Positions 51,327-60,395 of a stretch of 64,000 nt of DNA are shown piece after piece. The notes below the pieces were generated by a model. The model did no database searches, was not told the DNA's origin, and worked only from the letters and a program-made list of their open reading frames with translations. Positions within the stretch are counted from its first letter, which is position 1. Each line of letters opens with the position of its first letter. This stretch comes from Orrella dioscoreae (GTDB taxonomy: Bacteria > Pseudomonadota > Gammaproteobacteria > Burkholderiales > Burkholderiaceae_B): assembly GCF_900089455.2 (NCBI RefSeq), contig NZ_LT907988.1, positions 2,108,001 to 2,172,000 of the forward strand, given 5' to 3'. The translations under genes were made by a program, and so were the position numbers.

Positions 51327-52079
51327 ATGTCCCTTTCCTATCTGCGCAGTCTCACCGCGAGTGAGCGCAGCCCCGAGGCCAATCGGCATCTGGCCTATTA
51401 CCTGACCTTCGTGGCCGGCGCGGCCAACGCGGGCGGCTTCCTGGCGGTCCAGCATTACACCTCTCACATGTCCGGCATCGTGTCCGCCATGGCCGATCAC
51501 CTGGCGCTGGGCGCGGTGACGCTATTCATGGCGGGGGGCCTGGCGCTGGCTTCCTTCATTGCTGGCGCCGCCGTGTGCGCCCTGCTCGTCAACTGGGCGC
51601 GTCGCGCCGGCTTGCACAGTGAGTATGCCTTGCCACTGATGCTGGAGGCGGGCTTGCTGCTGACCTTCGGCCTGCTGGGCGGCAACCTGGATACCTTCCG
51701 TCAGTTGTTCCTGCCCGCGACGGTGCTGCTGCTGTGCTTCATCATGGGTTTGCAGAACGCGATGGTGACCAAGGTGTCGCGGTCCGAGATCCGCACCACG
51801 CACATCACCGGCATGGTCACGGACATCGGCATCGAATTGGGCAAGTTGTTTTACTGGAACGTTGCGCGAGGAGACGAAGCGACGATGGTGCGCGCCAACC
51901 GCGGCAAGCTGCGGGTGCTGAGCGCGCTGGTGGCCCTGTTCTTCGTGGGAGGGCTGGCCGGCGCCTGGGGGTTCAAGCATGCGGGGTTCATCGCCACGCT
52001 GCCCCTGGCCGCGCTGCTGTGCGTATTGGCGATGGTGCCCGTGCTGGATGACCTCAGGGCGCGGGTCGCCGCGCGTTGA
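51327..52079 (+). CDS. DUF1275 (YoaK-type) membrane protein
   Basis: 250-aa integral membrane protein with about six helices. The family signature appears as YYLTFVAGAANAGGFLAVQH and YTSHMSGIVSAMADHLALG near the N-terminus, and MGLQNAMVTKVSRSEIRTTH then ITGMVTDIGIELG in the middle. The function of the family is not established. ATG 51327 is preferred to GTG 51315 because AGGTGG sits 9 nt before it. Divergent from the ankyrin-like gene. Confidence 0.85.
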   Translation: MSLSYLRSLTASERSPEANRHLAYYLTFVAGAANAGGFLAVQHYTSHMSGIVSAMADHLALGAVTLFMAGGLALASFIAGAAVCALLVNWARRAGLHSEYALPLMLEAGLLLTFGLLGGNLDTFRQLFLPATVLLLCFIMGLQNAMVTKVSRSEIRTTHITGMVTDIGIELGKLFYWNVARGDEATMVRANRGKLRVLSALVALFFVGGLAGAWGFKHAGFIATLPLAALLCVLAMVPVLDDLRARVAAR

Positions 52080-52131
52080 GGTTCCGGCAGCAGAAAAGGG
52101 CGGGCCACGGGCAGCCCGCGCCTGTCATGCC

Positions 52132-52470
52132 TCAGTTCAGGCCGGCCGGCGTGCGGTCGCCGTCGTAGCCCAGCACGTCGAGCGCGGCATCGTAGGTCTC
52201 GACTTCCGAGCACAGGAACACGGCCACGTCGCCCGGATCCATGTTCTCCAGCACCTCGCCCACCTGGTCGTAGGCCTGGTCCACGTTGTTGACGGCGGCC
52301 GCATGGATCTGCGCATCGCTTTCGAATTGTTCGGCCGGCACGATTTCCGCGAGGGCGTTGAGGTCGGCTTCGCTGATGACGACGTAGGTGCTGATCACGT
52401 GGCCTTCCACGGTGCTTTCCAGTGCAACGCCGCCCCGGGCGTCGGCGATCTTGGTACTGACGATGTCCAT
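52132..52470 (-). CDS. acidic hypothetical protein
   Basis: 112 aa, strongly acidic (about one residue in five is Asp or Glu), soluble, no signal peptide. It begins MDIVSTKIADARGGVALEST and has VVISEADLNALAEIVPAEQF. AGGAC precedes the ATG. I recognise no family. Converges on the DUF1275 gene. The 299-nt gap on its other side (52471-52769) shows short GC palindromes only. Confidence 0.65.
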   Translation of the reverse strand: MDIVSTKIADARGGVALESTVEGHVISTYVVISEADLNALAEIVPAEQFESDAQIHAAAVNNVDQAYDQVGEVLENMDPGDVAVFLCSEVETYDAALDVLGYDGDRTPAGLN

Positions 52471-52769
52471 GCGTGTCCTGCCTGAAAGAAGTTGCGGTCC
52501 GGCGCCCTGCGCCCCGTCCGCTTGCGCAGCAGACTATACCAGCGGGAGGGGACCGCTTCCCGTGGCACAGCAGGCGTTCGCCGCGTGCATGAGGCCTGTC
52601 TGGCAGTGCCAGCGTTGCGTCAGATAGACGAATTGCGTCGTGCTGCCGCCTTTTTGTTCTGACAGATGGAGCAATGAGCAGCTTTCGGCGCTAGTCTCAA
52701 GCAAGGGGAAGTGCGGACGTACAGTTGTCTTGTTCCGGAGGTATGCTGTCCTTTTCCCTAGGGGCCCCT

Positions 52770-53069
52770 ATGCTTCCGAACCACTATGTCTACAAGGGGT
52801 ACCGACTGTCGGCGAACGTCGAGCGAGTCCTGTCCGGGTCGGACGGGGGCCTGGATGGCGTGACGTTCCGTGCAAGCCTGCGCATCATGCGCGCCGACTT
52901 GTCTGATGAGCCTGGTATCGAGTGCGAAGTGCCTGCGTTTTCCGACGGGCAGGGTCGGCATAGTCCGCGCGAGGCCATCCATGCGGCGGTCGAATATGGT
53001 TGCCAGGTGGTGGATGCCTTGCCAGCCGCCAACCCATCGGGCGTCGCTGGTGTCAATACCCAGGGGTAA
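52770..53069 (+). CDS. conserved-looking small hypothetical protein
   Basis: 99 aa from ATG 52770 (TAGGGG 5 nt upstream; ATG 52743 and 52725 are also in frame). The sequence YVYKGYRLSANVERVLSGSD and SDGQGRHSPREAIHAAVEYG suggests a compact alpha/beta domain, and its amino-acid use is coding-like. No function recognised. It is 187 nt upstream of cspA, but cspA has its own promoter. Confidence 0.6.
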   Translation: MLPNHYVYKGYRLSANVERVLSGSDGGLDGVTFRASLRIMRADLSDEPGIECEVPAFSDGQGRHSPREAIHAAVEYGCQVVDALPAANPSGVAGVNTQG

Positions 53070-53086
53070 TTATCTTATCCGGGGGG

Positions 53087-53115
53087 TTGACGTTGTTGCT
53101 TTTCACCGTCATAGT
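53087..53115 (+). promoter_or_regulatory. sigma70 promoter of the cold-shock gene
   Basis: TTGACG (53087-53092), a 17-nt spacer and CATAGT (53110-53115). It would give a leader of about 135 nt, the long 5' UTR typical of cold-shock genes, where RNA structure controls translation. Confidence 0.6.
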
Positions 53116-53255
53116 TCGCGGGCAGATCGTCAAGCGACGCGGTTTTCGGTGCACCAGTCGCCCTAGTTGGTACGTCGGTTGTTCTCCTTCCCTTCCTTGA
53201 TCGTTCTGGCACTTTTCAGGCTCGCGTCTACATAATTCAAGGAAGCAAAAACATC

Positions 53256-53459
53256 ATGGCAACCGGTATCGTCAAGTGGTTCAATCCCGAAAAGGGTTTC
53301 GGCTTCATCGTTCCCGATGAAGGCGGCAAGGACCTGTTCGCTCACTACTCGGAAATCCGCGTCGAGGGTTTCAAGTCGCTGGAAGAAAACCAGCGCGTGA
53401 GCTACGAAGTCGGTGCTGGCCCCAAGGGCCCCAGCGCCAAGAACATCCAGCTGGTCTAA
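53256..53459 (+). CDS. cspA: cold-shock-domain protein
   Basis: 67-aa OB-fold nucleic-acid chaperone. RNP1 is [11 protein letters not shown] and RNP2 is LFAHYSEI, with the N-terminal [12 protein letters not shown] block. AAGGAAG lies 10-14 nt before the ATG. A long leader precedes it and an intrinsic terminator follows, so it is monocistronic. It is one member of a multi-copy family, so the exact paralogue letter is uncertain. Confidence 0.93.
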   Translation: MATGIVKWFNPEKGFGFIVPDEGGKDLFAHYSEIRVEGFKSLEENQRVSYEVGAGPKGPSAKNIQLV

Positions 53460-53494
53460 GCCTTCGGGCTGCGGCGCAAGCCGCGCACAGCAGG

Positions 53495-53526
53495 AAAAAC
53501 CCGGCTTCTGGCCGGGTTTTTGTTTT
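53495..53526 (+). terminator. terminator of cspA
   Basis: AAAACCCGGC and GCCGGGTTTT form a 10-bp stem around a short TTCTG loop, with a TTTTTGTTTT tail. Likely bidirectional. Confidence 0.85.
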
Positions 53527-53667
53527 GGTGTGCCCCCCTTGGTCGTAGCTTGCGGCCTTCCCCCATCCCAGCATGCGGTTACAAGCTGACAGGACACCAT
53601 ACCTGCCGCGTCAAACGAGGCGGCTAGAATCGGGGCTGTTACAGATATGGGAAAGAGGGAGTTCTTC

Positions 53668-54354
53668 ATGCTGCGAGCCAGTTTCATCGCCACCAGTGTG
53701 CTCGTGCTGGCTGGCTGCGCCACCCAGGCGCCCGCGCCGGCGCCCACCACTGGCGGCTCGGCGCCTTCAGGGGGCACGGCCCCGCCTCCGCCGCCAGAGG
53801 TTCCCAGCGCAAGCCAGGAGCCCGTGGAGCGCCTGCGTGGCGCCTACAGCAAGACACAGGGCTGGACGCTGTGTGGACAGACGGCGCCTTCCGCCTTGCA
53901 GACGCCTCTGCGCAGCGAGCTGGATGCATTCGCGCCGGGCACCGACAGCTACTTCCTGGATGGCTGGGGCCGCCGTGGCCCGCAGGGCGTCGAGCTGGTG
54001 AGCGTCGAGCGCATACATACGGAAGGGCCGGGTTGCGAAGAGCCCCTGGATGGCTTCGTCTGGGTGGCCCACGGCCAGGAGCCGTTCTGGGCTTTTGGCG
54101 TGACGACGTCCGGCATTCGTTTCAAGCCCGAGGGTGAGCCTTCGCGCACCTATGCCTATGTCAAGCCCGAGATCGTGGGGCAGCAACTGGTGTATCGCGG
54201 CGCCGATTTCGAGTTGGTGCTGAACAAGGAAGGTTGCCAGAGCACGATGGCCGACGCGCGTTATGCGTGGGCCGCGCGCCTGCAGGCGGATGGCCGCAGC
54301 TGGCAAGGCTGCGCCTGGCAGGGCCTGCAGTCCGAGGGCGAGGAAAAGCTCTGA
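53668..54354 (+). CDS. lipoprotein with COG3650-like domain
   Basis: 228 aa from ATG 53668 (GGGAG upstream). The signal peptide ends in lipobox VLAGC near residue 16, followed by a Pro/Ala/Gly linker. The C-terminal part has VWVAHGQEPFWAFGVTTSGI, like the GxEPFW motif of COG3650-type envelope proteins related to lysozyme-inhibitor (MliC) folds. Six cysteines occur in the mature part. Probably outer-membrane anchored. Function inferred only from the motif. Converges on rdgC across a strong terminator. Confidence 0.75.
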   Translation: MLRASFIATSVLVLAGCATQAPAPAPTTGGSAPSGGTAPPPPPEVPSASQEPVERLRGAYSKTQGWTLCGQTAPSALQTPLRSELDAFAPGTDSYFLDGWGRRGPQGVELVSVERIHTEGPGCEEPLDGFVWVAHGQEPFWAFGVTTSGIRFKPEGEPSRTYAYVKPEIVGQQLVYRGADFELVLNKEGCQSTMADARYAWAARLQADGRSWQGCAWQGLQSEGEEKL

Positions 54355-54402
54355 GGCAAAAAGGGGGGGGCTCACCGCCCCCTGCCTGACCGGCACCCAT
54401 GG

Positions 54403-54432
54403 AAAAACCGGCGATTCACGCCGGTTTTTTTT
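54403..54432. terminator. bidirectional terminator between lipoprotein gene and rdgC
   Basis: AAAACCGGCG, loop ATTCA, CGCCGGTTTTTTTT. The A-run on the left and T-run on the right let it serve both converging genes. Confidence 0.85.
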
Positions 54433-54453
54433 GTCGTGCACGGGCGCCCGGCG

Positions 54454-55353
54454 TCAGACTTTCTTTTCGCCGCCCAGGGCCTCGACCAGATCGTCCAGCA
54501 TCTGGGTGAGCTCCCCGGTCATGAGCGCCATGTCGGTGTCGAAGCGCTGGTCTTCGGCAAGCCCCGCCGAGTCGGTGTTTTCCTTCAGCACGTCGAGCGG
54601 TGCGACGCGCTTGACGTCCAGCCCTTCGGTGAGCACGAAGGAGACGCGGTCAGCCCAGGTCAGGGCAAGCTTGGTGCACTGCTTACCCGAGGCGATGTGG
54701 CGGCGCAGGTCGTCGGGTTCGGGCGTGTGCTTCACGTAGCGCACGGCCGCGCGGCTGTCGCCGCCGGCGCTCAGCTCGGTGTCCTGGTCGATGGTGAAGT
54801 TCGACGGCGCCTCGTCGCTGGCCAGCCAGCCCGTCATTGCCGCGGCGGGCGAGATCTCGACGTAGAGCGGCTCGACCGGGAAGGGGTCGACGGACTTGGC
54901 GAGCAGGCCCAGCACTTCATCGGCCTTGGCCGAAGCCGCCGCATCGATGACGAGCCAGCGGCCCGTGGGATTGATCCACACGCGGGTGTCGCGCGTGATG
55001 CTGAAGGCGCGCGGCAGCAGCTCATCGAAAACCTGTTCCTTCAGGTCCTTCATCTGCTTGCGGCCCGGTTTGAAGCCTTGCTGCGCTTCCAGTTCCTGGG
55101 CGCGCGCCTTGGCAACCTGGTTGACCACGGTCGTGGGCAACAGCTTCTTTTCCGTGCGCAGCGACAGCAGCATCTGGCCGCTTACCGAATGCACCAGGGG
55201 ACCGTCCTCACGCACGGGCACCCAGCCCAGCGTCTGCATTTCCAGGGCGTTGCCCGACACGAAGGCCGCAGGCGCAAGCTTGGCCTCCAACTCTTCAGCG
55301 GACAGTTTCCAGGCGGAGGTAAGGCGATAAGTCTTGAGATTCTTGAACCACAT
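54454..55353 (-). CDS. rdgC: recombination-associated protein RdgC
   Basis: 299-aa ring-forming DNA-binding protein that modulates RecA. The start [20 protein letters not shown] is the RdgC N-terminus, and the family blocks [40 protein letters not shown] and [20 protein letters not shown] are all present. Full length. It is monocistronic, with its own terminator downstream; a repeat element and a candidate RNA gene lie upstream. Confidence 0.95.
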   Translation of the reverse strand: MWFKNLKTYRLTSAWKLSAEELEAKLAPAAFVSGNALEMQTLGWVPVREDGPLVHSVSGQMLLSLRTEKKLLPTTVVNQVAKARAQELEAQQGFKPGRKQMKDLKEQVFDELLPRAFSITRDTRVWINPTGRWLVIDAAASAKADEVLGLLAKSVDPFPVEPLYVEISPAAAMTGWLASDEAPSNFTIDQDTELSAGGDSRAAVRYVKHTPEPDDLRRHIASGKQCTKLALTWADRVSFVLTEGLDVKRVAPLDVLKENTDSAGLAEDQRFDTDMALMTGELTQMLDDLVEALGGEKKV

Positions 55354-55492
55354 GGCAGGCGCTGGGCAAAAGGGAAGATTCTATAACGAGCCGGCAACCC
55401 GACCCCAGGACACTTCCGCAACAGCCGTTGACAGCGGTGCTCCAAAGCGGTCAGCCGAGATCATGCAGGAGCAGGCAAGTACCTCAGGAAGC

Positions 55493-55571
55493 GGGGACGC
55501 AGCGGAGCCGGCTTCGCCGGTCCGCCAGCGTCGCCCCCCTGGGGGGGGGGCGCGCAGCGCCTCGGGGGGGA
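55493..55571 (-). repeat. GC-rich intergenic repeat, copy C
   Basis: Reverse orientation relative to copies A and B. Read on the minus strand: CCCCCCCGAGGCGCTGCGCG, a C-run and G-run block, then GGCGGACCGGCGAAGCCGGC and TCCGCTGCGTCC. It lies in the rdgC-MFS gap (55354-55949), just downstream of the candidate RNA gene. Confidence 0.8.
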
Positions 55572-55584
55572 CCTATCCCACACC

Positions 55585-55830
55585 AAAAAAAAGCGGCCCG
55601 GCTGAATCCAGCCAGGCCGTCAGGGGGAACACACGATGCCGCGCATATAAAGGCTCGCGGGGACGCGACAAAGGTGCCAGAGAACAGATGCTGCCGGTTC
55701 CCACCTTGGGGATCATTCGTGGCAACCGGGGTTTCGGTGCATGTCTCTGGAACGAAGTCTACTGCCGCGCGTCTGAATTCCGCCTGAACGGCGGCGCGGC
55801 GGTCAGGCCAATATGCGGCCTGGCGAAAAT
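55585..55830 (-). ncRNA. candidate structured small RNA gene
   Basis: On the minus strand the region ends in a textbook terminator: CGGCC-T-GGCTG, loop, CAGCC-G-GGCCG, then eight T (55585-55619). The 5' GCCAGGCCG (minus strand, 55816-55824) is exactly complementary to CGGCCTGGC (55611-55619) in that terminator, so the RNA ends can pair. Inside, a long interrupted hairpin (55677-55750) has arms CCAGAGA/TCTCTGG, ATGC/GCAT and CCGGTT/AACCGG. A local CAGGCC/GGCCTG stem (55804-55822) competes with end pairing. The MFS gene upstream has its own terminator, so this is a separate unit. No reading frame is credible. It does not match 6S, 4.5S, tmRNA or RNase P motifs that I know. Confidence 0.5.
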
Positions 55831-55868
55831 CCTATTGGATGCAACTTGTCCGCAAAATACGCCAGGGC

Positions 55869-55900
55869 CAAAAAAAGCCCCCTTTTCAGGAAAAGGGGGC
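55869..55900 (-). terminator. terminator of the MFS gene
   Basis: GCCCCCTTTT, loop CCTG, AAAAGGGGGC, then seven T on the minus strand, 50 nt after the MFS stop. Confidence 0.85.
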
Positions 55901-55949
55901 CTGAAAGCCGGATGGGCGCAGCAGTGCCACCCGGCGGGGGACCGTCGAT

Positions 55950-57614
55950 TTACGCGTTGATGTCGTTGTCCTTGGTTTCGCGCACGAAGAGGGCGCCTAC
56001 CACCAGGGTCATCAAGGCGATGATGATCGGGTACCACAAGCCATCGTAGATGTTACCGGTTGCCGCCACGACTGCAAAGGCCACCGGAGGCAGGAAGCCG
56101 CCGAACCAGCCATTACCGATGTGATACGGCAGGCTCATCGAGGTGTAGCGGATCCGGGTCGGGAACATCTCCACCAGCATGGCGGCGATGGGGCCGTAGA
56201 CCATCGTAACGTACAACACCAGGATGAAGAGGAAGAATACGACCATGGGCTTGTTGACTTCGGCTGGATTCGCGCCAGCGGGATAGCCGTGGTCACGGAT
56301 GGACTGGGTCAGGGACTTGTTCAGCTCGGCCGAGCGGGCGGTGAAGGCTGCCTTGTCCATGCCGGCGCCTTCGAACGACTCGAACTCGTCCTTGCCGATG
56401 CGGACCTTGGCCACCGTGCCCGCGGGCGCCGCCTGGTTGTCGTAGTTCACCGAGTTGCGCGCCAGGAAGGACTTGACGATGTCGCACGAGCTGGTGAACG
56501 ACGAGGTGCCCACCGGATTGAACTGGAACGAGCACGCGGCCGGGTCCGCGATCACCGTCACCGGCGCTTCCGCCTGGGCACGCTCCAGCGCCGGGTTGGC
56601 GTAGTGCGTGATGGCCTTGAAGATCGGGAAGTAGGTCAGCGCGGCGATCAGGCAGCCTGCCAGGATGATCGGCTTGCGGCCGATCTTGTCCGAGAGCCAG
56701 CCCCAGAACACGAAGAAGGGGGTCGCCAGCAGCAGCGCGATCGCGATCATGATGTTGGCTGAATTGGCTTCCACCTTGAGCGTCTGGGTCAGGAAGAAGA
56801 GCGCATAGAACTGCCCCGTGTACCAGACGACCGCCTGGCCGGCCGCGAGGCCGAAGAGGGCGAGCAGCACGAGCTTCAGGTTGGCCCATTGGCCGAAGGA
56901 TTCCTTCAGCGGCGACTTCGACCCCTTGCCTTCTTCCTTCATCTTCTTGAAGGCGGGCGACTCGTGCAGCTGCATCCGGATCCAGACCGAGACCGCCAGC
57001 AGGACGATCGAGATCAGGAACGGAATGCGCCAGCCCCAGGCGCGGAAGGCTTCCTCGCCCAGCGCGGTGCGCACGCCCAGGATCACCAGCAGCGACAGGA
57101 ACAGGCCCATCGTGGCGGTGGTCTGGATCCAGCTGGTGAAGAAGCCGCGGCGGCCGTGCGGCGCGTGCTCGGCCACGTAGGTGGCGGCGCCGCCGTACTC
57201 GCCGCCCAGCGCCAGGCCTTGCAGCAGGCGCAGGATGATGAGGATGATCGGGGCGATCATGCCGATGGATTCGTAGGTGGGCAGGATGCCGACCAGGAAG
57301 GTCGAGGCGCCCATCAGCACGATGGTGACGAGGAAGGTGTACTTGCGGCCGACCAGGTCACCCAGGCGGCCGAACACGAGGGCGCCGAAGGGACGCACGG
57401 CGAAGCCGGCGGCAAAGGCGAGGAGGGCGAAGATGAAGCCCGCGGTGGGGTTGACCCCGGAGAAGAAGTGAACCGCGATGATCGCGGCGAGCGACCCGTA
57501 GAGATAGAAGTCGTACCACTCGAAAACGGTGCCCAGGGAAGACGCGAGAATGACGCGCTTTTCCTCCCTGGTCATTGGCGCCTTGGCGCCGGCTGCGGGA
57601 ACGGCAGTGTTCAT
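55950..57614 (-). CDS. MFS metabolite:H+ symporter (ShiA/ProP/KgtP type)
   Basis: 554-aa inner-membrane carrier of the metabolite:H+ symporter family. Motifs are SSLGTVFEWYDFYLYGSLAA in helix 1, the MFS motif GRLGDLVGRKYTFL after helix 2, LRLLQGLALGGEYGGAATYV and ESPAFKKMKEEGKG. Twelve helices are predicted. A hydrophilic insertion of about 110 residues (about 345-455, with two cysteines) sits in the C-terminal half, making it about 100 aa longer than E. coli ShiA. Substrates of the family are organic acids, betaines or shikimate. It lies 315 nt downstream of, and on the same strand as, a TctDE-like pair that may regulate it. Confidence 0.88.
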   Translation of the reverse strand: MNTAVPAAGAKAPMTREEKRVILASSLGTVFEWYDFYLYGSLAAIIAVHFFSGVNPTAGFIFALLAFAAGFAVRPFGALVFGRLGDLVGRKYTFLVTIVLMGASTFLVGILPTYESIGMIAPIILIILRLLQGLALGGEYGGAATYVAEHAPHGRRGFFTSWIQTTATMGLFLSLLVILGVRTALGEEAFRAWGWRIPFLISIVLLAVSVWIRMQLHESPAFKKMKEEGKGSKSPLKESFGQWANLKLVLLALFGLAAGQAVVWYTGQFYALFFLTQTLKVEANSANIMIAIALLLATPFFVFWGWLSDKIGRKPIILAGCLIAALTYFPIFKAITHYANPALERAQAEAPVTVIADPAACSFQFNPVGTSSFTSSCDIVKSFLARNSVNYDNQAAPAGTVAKVRIGKDEFESFEGAGMDKAAFTARSAELNKSLTQSIRDHGYPAGANPAEVNKPMVVFFLFILVLYVTMVYGPIAAMLVEMFPTRIRYTSMSLPYHIGNGWFGGFLPPVAFAVVAATGNIYDGLWYPIIIALMTLVVGALFVRETKDNDINA

Positions 57615-57741
57615 GATGTCTCCTCGTTATTGGCCAGCATGGTGTGCCGCCTGACTGGGCCTGGGCATGCTTGGCCCCTTGCGGGGTGGCGGGCCGATGG
57701 CGCAGCGTGGAGGCTTTTATCGCCGCTCTGCTGTGTTCCGG

Positions 57742-57775
57742 ATGTGAGCCCTTCCCGGGACGGAACGGCTCACAT
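57742..57775. promoter_or_regulatory. 9-bp inverted repeat upstream of the MFS gene
   Basis: ATGTGAGCC (57742-57750) and GGCTCACAT (57767-57775) are exact reverse complements with a 16-bp spacer, in the 315-nt gap 57615-57929 between the sensor kinase and MFS genes. No gene is visible in that gap. Candidate binding site for the adjacent response regulator. Confidence 0.45.
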
Positions 57776-57929
57776 TCAGGCGCAGCAGGTCAGCGTTCCC
57801 TTGTGGTGGGGGCTGTGCAACCCCGGGGATCGGGGCCGTTACAAGGTAGGCGCGAAGACTGACGTCTATCTGACGGAACCCTTACTTGAATCTTAATTGT
57901 GTAATTATTTGTGTCTTTTCCCTCGGGGC

Positions 57930-59486
57930 TCAGGGATAGTCCCGATCCGGGAGGCCGCCGTCACCGGACAGATAGGCGGAGGCTGGCCGCAAGCGTGCCA
58001 GCGTCAGGCGCACGCAGGTGCCGGTCGCGCCGGCGTCCAGGTAGGGGTTGTCGATGATGCCGACGTGGGCCTGGTGGCGCTGGGCGATTTCGCGCACGAT
58101 GGCCAGGCCCAGGCCGCTGCCGTTCACACCGGTGCCCAGGACGCGATAGAAGCGGTCGAATACGCGTTCCCGCTCGCCGGGGGCGATGCCCGGTCCGGTG
58201 TCATCCACTTCCAGCACGGCCTGGCTGCGGCCGTCGCGGATGCGCACCGTGACGTGGCCGCCTGCCGGGGTATAGCGCAAGGCGTTGTCGATCAGGTTGT
58301 TCAGCAATTCGGCCAGCAGCAGCGCGTTGCCCAGGACCGGCACGCGCGTGTCGGGGCCTTCGAAGCCGAGGTCGATGCCCGCCAGCATCGCCTGCGGCAC
58401 CCAGTGCTGGGCCTGCTCCTGCGCCAGCGCGCTCAGGTCGACCTCCGCCATGGGCAGCGCGTCGGCATTCTCGGCATTCGCCAGCAACAGCAACTGGTTG
58501 ACCAGCCGCGTGGCGTGTTCGGAGCCGGTCACGAGCTGCCGCAGGCTGAACTGCATTTCCTCCGGCGTGGCGTCGCGCAGCGCCAGCTCGGCCTGCGTGC
58601 GCAGGCCTGCCAGCGGGGTCTTCAGCTGGTGCGCGGCATCCGCGACGAAGCGGCGCTGGGCCTGGATGGTGGCCGACAGGCGCGCCAGCAGGTCATTGAC
58701 CGCGCCCACCAGGGGCGCGATTTCCGACGGGGCGGCGTTTTCGTCCAGGGGCGACAGGTCGTCGGGACGGCGCGCGCGCAGGCGTTGCTGCAGCGCGTTG
58801 AGCGGCGCGATGCCGCGCGACAGGCCGAACCAGACCAGCAGCACCGCGATCGGCAGGACCACGAACTGCGGAATGATCACGCCCTTGATGATGTCGTTGG
58901 CCAGCTGTTCGCGCTTCTCCAGCGTCTCGGCCACGGTCAGCAGCACGGGCCGCGCCCCGGGCGAGGCGGGTTCCATCCAGATGTAGGCCTGGCGGATGCC
59001 GAAGTCGCGCAGCGTGTCGTCGCGGTACAGCACCTCGCCGGGCCGCGAAGGCGTGCCCAAGGCGGGCAGCGGCAGTTCACGGTCGCCGCCCAGTATCTGT
59101 CCCCTGTCGTCCTGCACCAGCCAGAAGACGCTGTCGTCCTCGTCGGTGCGCAGCAGGCGCCGGGCCGCGGGTGTCATGTCCAGGCGTGTCTCGCCGTTTT
59201 CGACGATGACCTGCGCCGCCAGCACGCGCAAGGTGTTGGCCAGCGTGCGGTCATAAGGCACGTTGGCGATGTTCTGCGCCACCACGTAGGTGATCGCCAC
59301 GCTCATGGGCCACAGCAGGAAGAGGGGGGCGAGCATCCAGTCCAGGATCTCGCCCAGCAGCGACCGGTGGGCGGGCGCGAAGTTCGGGCCGGCGCTGCCG
59401 CGCTGGATGATGTCCAGCGCTTCCTGGTTCAGGGCTTCGGAGGGGGTTGCGGGCTCAGTGGGCGGTTGCTGGCTGATCCGTGCCAC
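57930..59486 (-). CDS. TctE-like sensor histidine kinase
   Basis: 518-aa membrane kinase. Helices lie near residues 52-70 and 203-222, around a 2CSK_N-type periplasmic sensor. HisKA RRFVADAAHQLKTPLAGLR has the phospho-His near 286. The ATPase domain has NNLIDNALRYTP (N), DDTGPGIAPGERERVFDRFY (G1/F) and GSGLGLAIVREI (G2). TctE-type kinases sense organic acids. It overlaps the upstream response-regulator gene by 32 nt, so the pair is cotranscribed. Confidence 0.92.
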   Translation of the reverse strand: MARISQQPPTEPATPSEALNQEALDIIQRGSAGPNFAPAHRSLLGEILDWMLAPLFLLWPMSVAITYVVAQNIANVPYDRTLANTLRVLAAQVIVENGETRLDMTPAARRLLRTDEDDSVFWLVQDDRGQILGGDRELPLPALGTPSRPGEVLYRDDTLRDFGIRQAYIWMEPASPGARPVLLTVAETLEKREQLANDIIKGVIIPQFVVLPIAVLLVWFGLSRGIAPLNALQQRLRARRPDDLSPLDENAAPSEIAPLVGAVNDLLARLSATIQAQRRFVADAAHQLKTPLAGLRTQAELALRDATPEEMQFSLRQLVTGSEHATRLVNQLLLLANAENADALPMAEVDLSALAQEQAQHWVPQAMLAGIDLGFEGPDTRVPVLGNALLLAELLNNLIDNALRYTPAGGHVTVRIRDGRSQAVLEVDDTGPGIAPGERERVFDRFYRVLGTGVNGSGLGLAIVREIAQRHQAHVGIIDNPYLDAGATGTCVRLTLARLRPASAYLSGDGGLPDRDYP

Positions 59487-60183
59487 GGAGGTCTCCGCCG
59501 TTGTTGCGATCGATGGCGGCGTCGCGTTCCAGGCAGTAGCCCAGCCCGCGCACGGTGGCGATCTTCACGTCGCTGGGCTCGAGCTTCTTGCGCAGGCGAT
59601 GGATGTAGACCTCGATGGCGTTGGAGCTGACTTCCTCGCCCCATTCGCAGAGGTGATCGACGATCTGGTTCTTGCTGACCATGCGCCCGGCGCGGGTGAG
59701 CAGGATTTCGAGCAGGCTGACCTCGCGCGCCGAGAGGTCGAGCGTGTGGCCGTCGACCTGGGCCACGCGCCCGGTCTGGTCGAAGACGAGGCGCCCATGG
59801 CGCAGCACCGTGGCGCCGCCGCCCGCGCCACGGCGGGTCAGGGCACGCACGCGGGCTTCCAGCTCGGACAGCGAGAAAGGCTTGGCCATGTAGTCGTCGG
59901 CGCCCAGGTCCAGGCCCTTGACGCGCTGCTCGACGCTGTCGGCGGCGGTCAGGATCAGGACGGGCAGGTGCGAGTTGCGCGCGCGCAGGCGGCGCAGCAC
60001 TTCCAGGCCGGGCAGGTGCGGCAGGCCGAGGTCCAGGATGAGGAGGTCGAAGGCTTGCGCGGCCAGCGCGGAGTCGGTGGCCAGGCCGTCGTGCAGGCTG
60101 TCGACGGCATAGCCGTTGCGGCGCAGCGAGCGGGACAGGCCGTCGGCCAGGATGCTGTCGTCTTCTGCGATGAGTATGCGCAT
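59455..60183 (-). CDS. TctD-like OmpR-family response regulator
   Basis: 242 aa from ATG 60183 ([20 protein letters not shown]); an upstream extension to 60324 is Arg/Pro-rich and unlikely. The receiver domain has acidic ED at 8-9, phospho-Asp in [10 protein letters not shown] near 51, LTAADS and Lys in DDYMAKPFS near 101. The winged-helix domain ends [16 protein letters not shown] then [11 protein letters not shown]. It overlaps the kinase gene. It probably regulates the organic-acid-type MFS gene downstream (inference). Confidence 0.92.
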   Translation of the reverse strand: MRILIAEDDSILADGLSRSLRRNGYAVDSLHDGLATDSALAAQAFDLLILDLGLPHLPGLEVLRRLRARNSHLPVLILTAADSVEQRVKGLDLGADDYMAKPFSLSELEARVRALTRRGAGGGATVLRHGRLVFDQTGRVAQVDGHTLDLSAREVSLLEILLTRAGRMVSKNQIVDHLCEWGEEVSSNAIEVYIHRLRKKLEPSDVKIATVRGLGYCLERDAAIDRNNGGDLRGTDQPATAH

Positions 60184-60379
60184 GGCCGGAGTGCCGCGGT
60201 TAGGAGGGCGGCCGGCATGGCGGCGGCGCGCCCGGGACCGGACGGCGCCGGGTCTGGGCCCGCTCACCGCCAGTGTCTTGTCTCTCGGAACCGATTCTGT
60301 CACAGGGGCGGGCCGCTTGGACACAGGGGATAACGCGGGGATGGGGCAAGGGCCGGGAGGGTGGAAAAAAACCTCCGCA

Positions 60380-60395
60380 CTGTGCTTTTATCCAG
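60380..60395 (+). promoter_or_regulatory. LexA (SOS) box at the recA promoter
   Basis: CTG-TGCTTTTATC-CAG matches CTG-N10-CAG. It abuts a -10-like TACAAT (60396-60401), so LexA would block polymerase. It lies 129 nt upstream of the recA ATG. The conserved outer triplets are perfect; the inner bases deviate from CTGT-N8-ACAG on one side. Confidence 0.75.
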
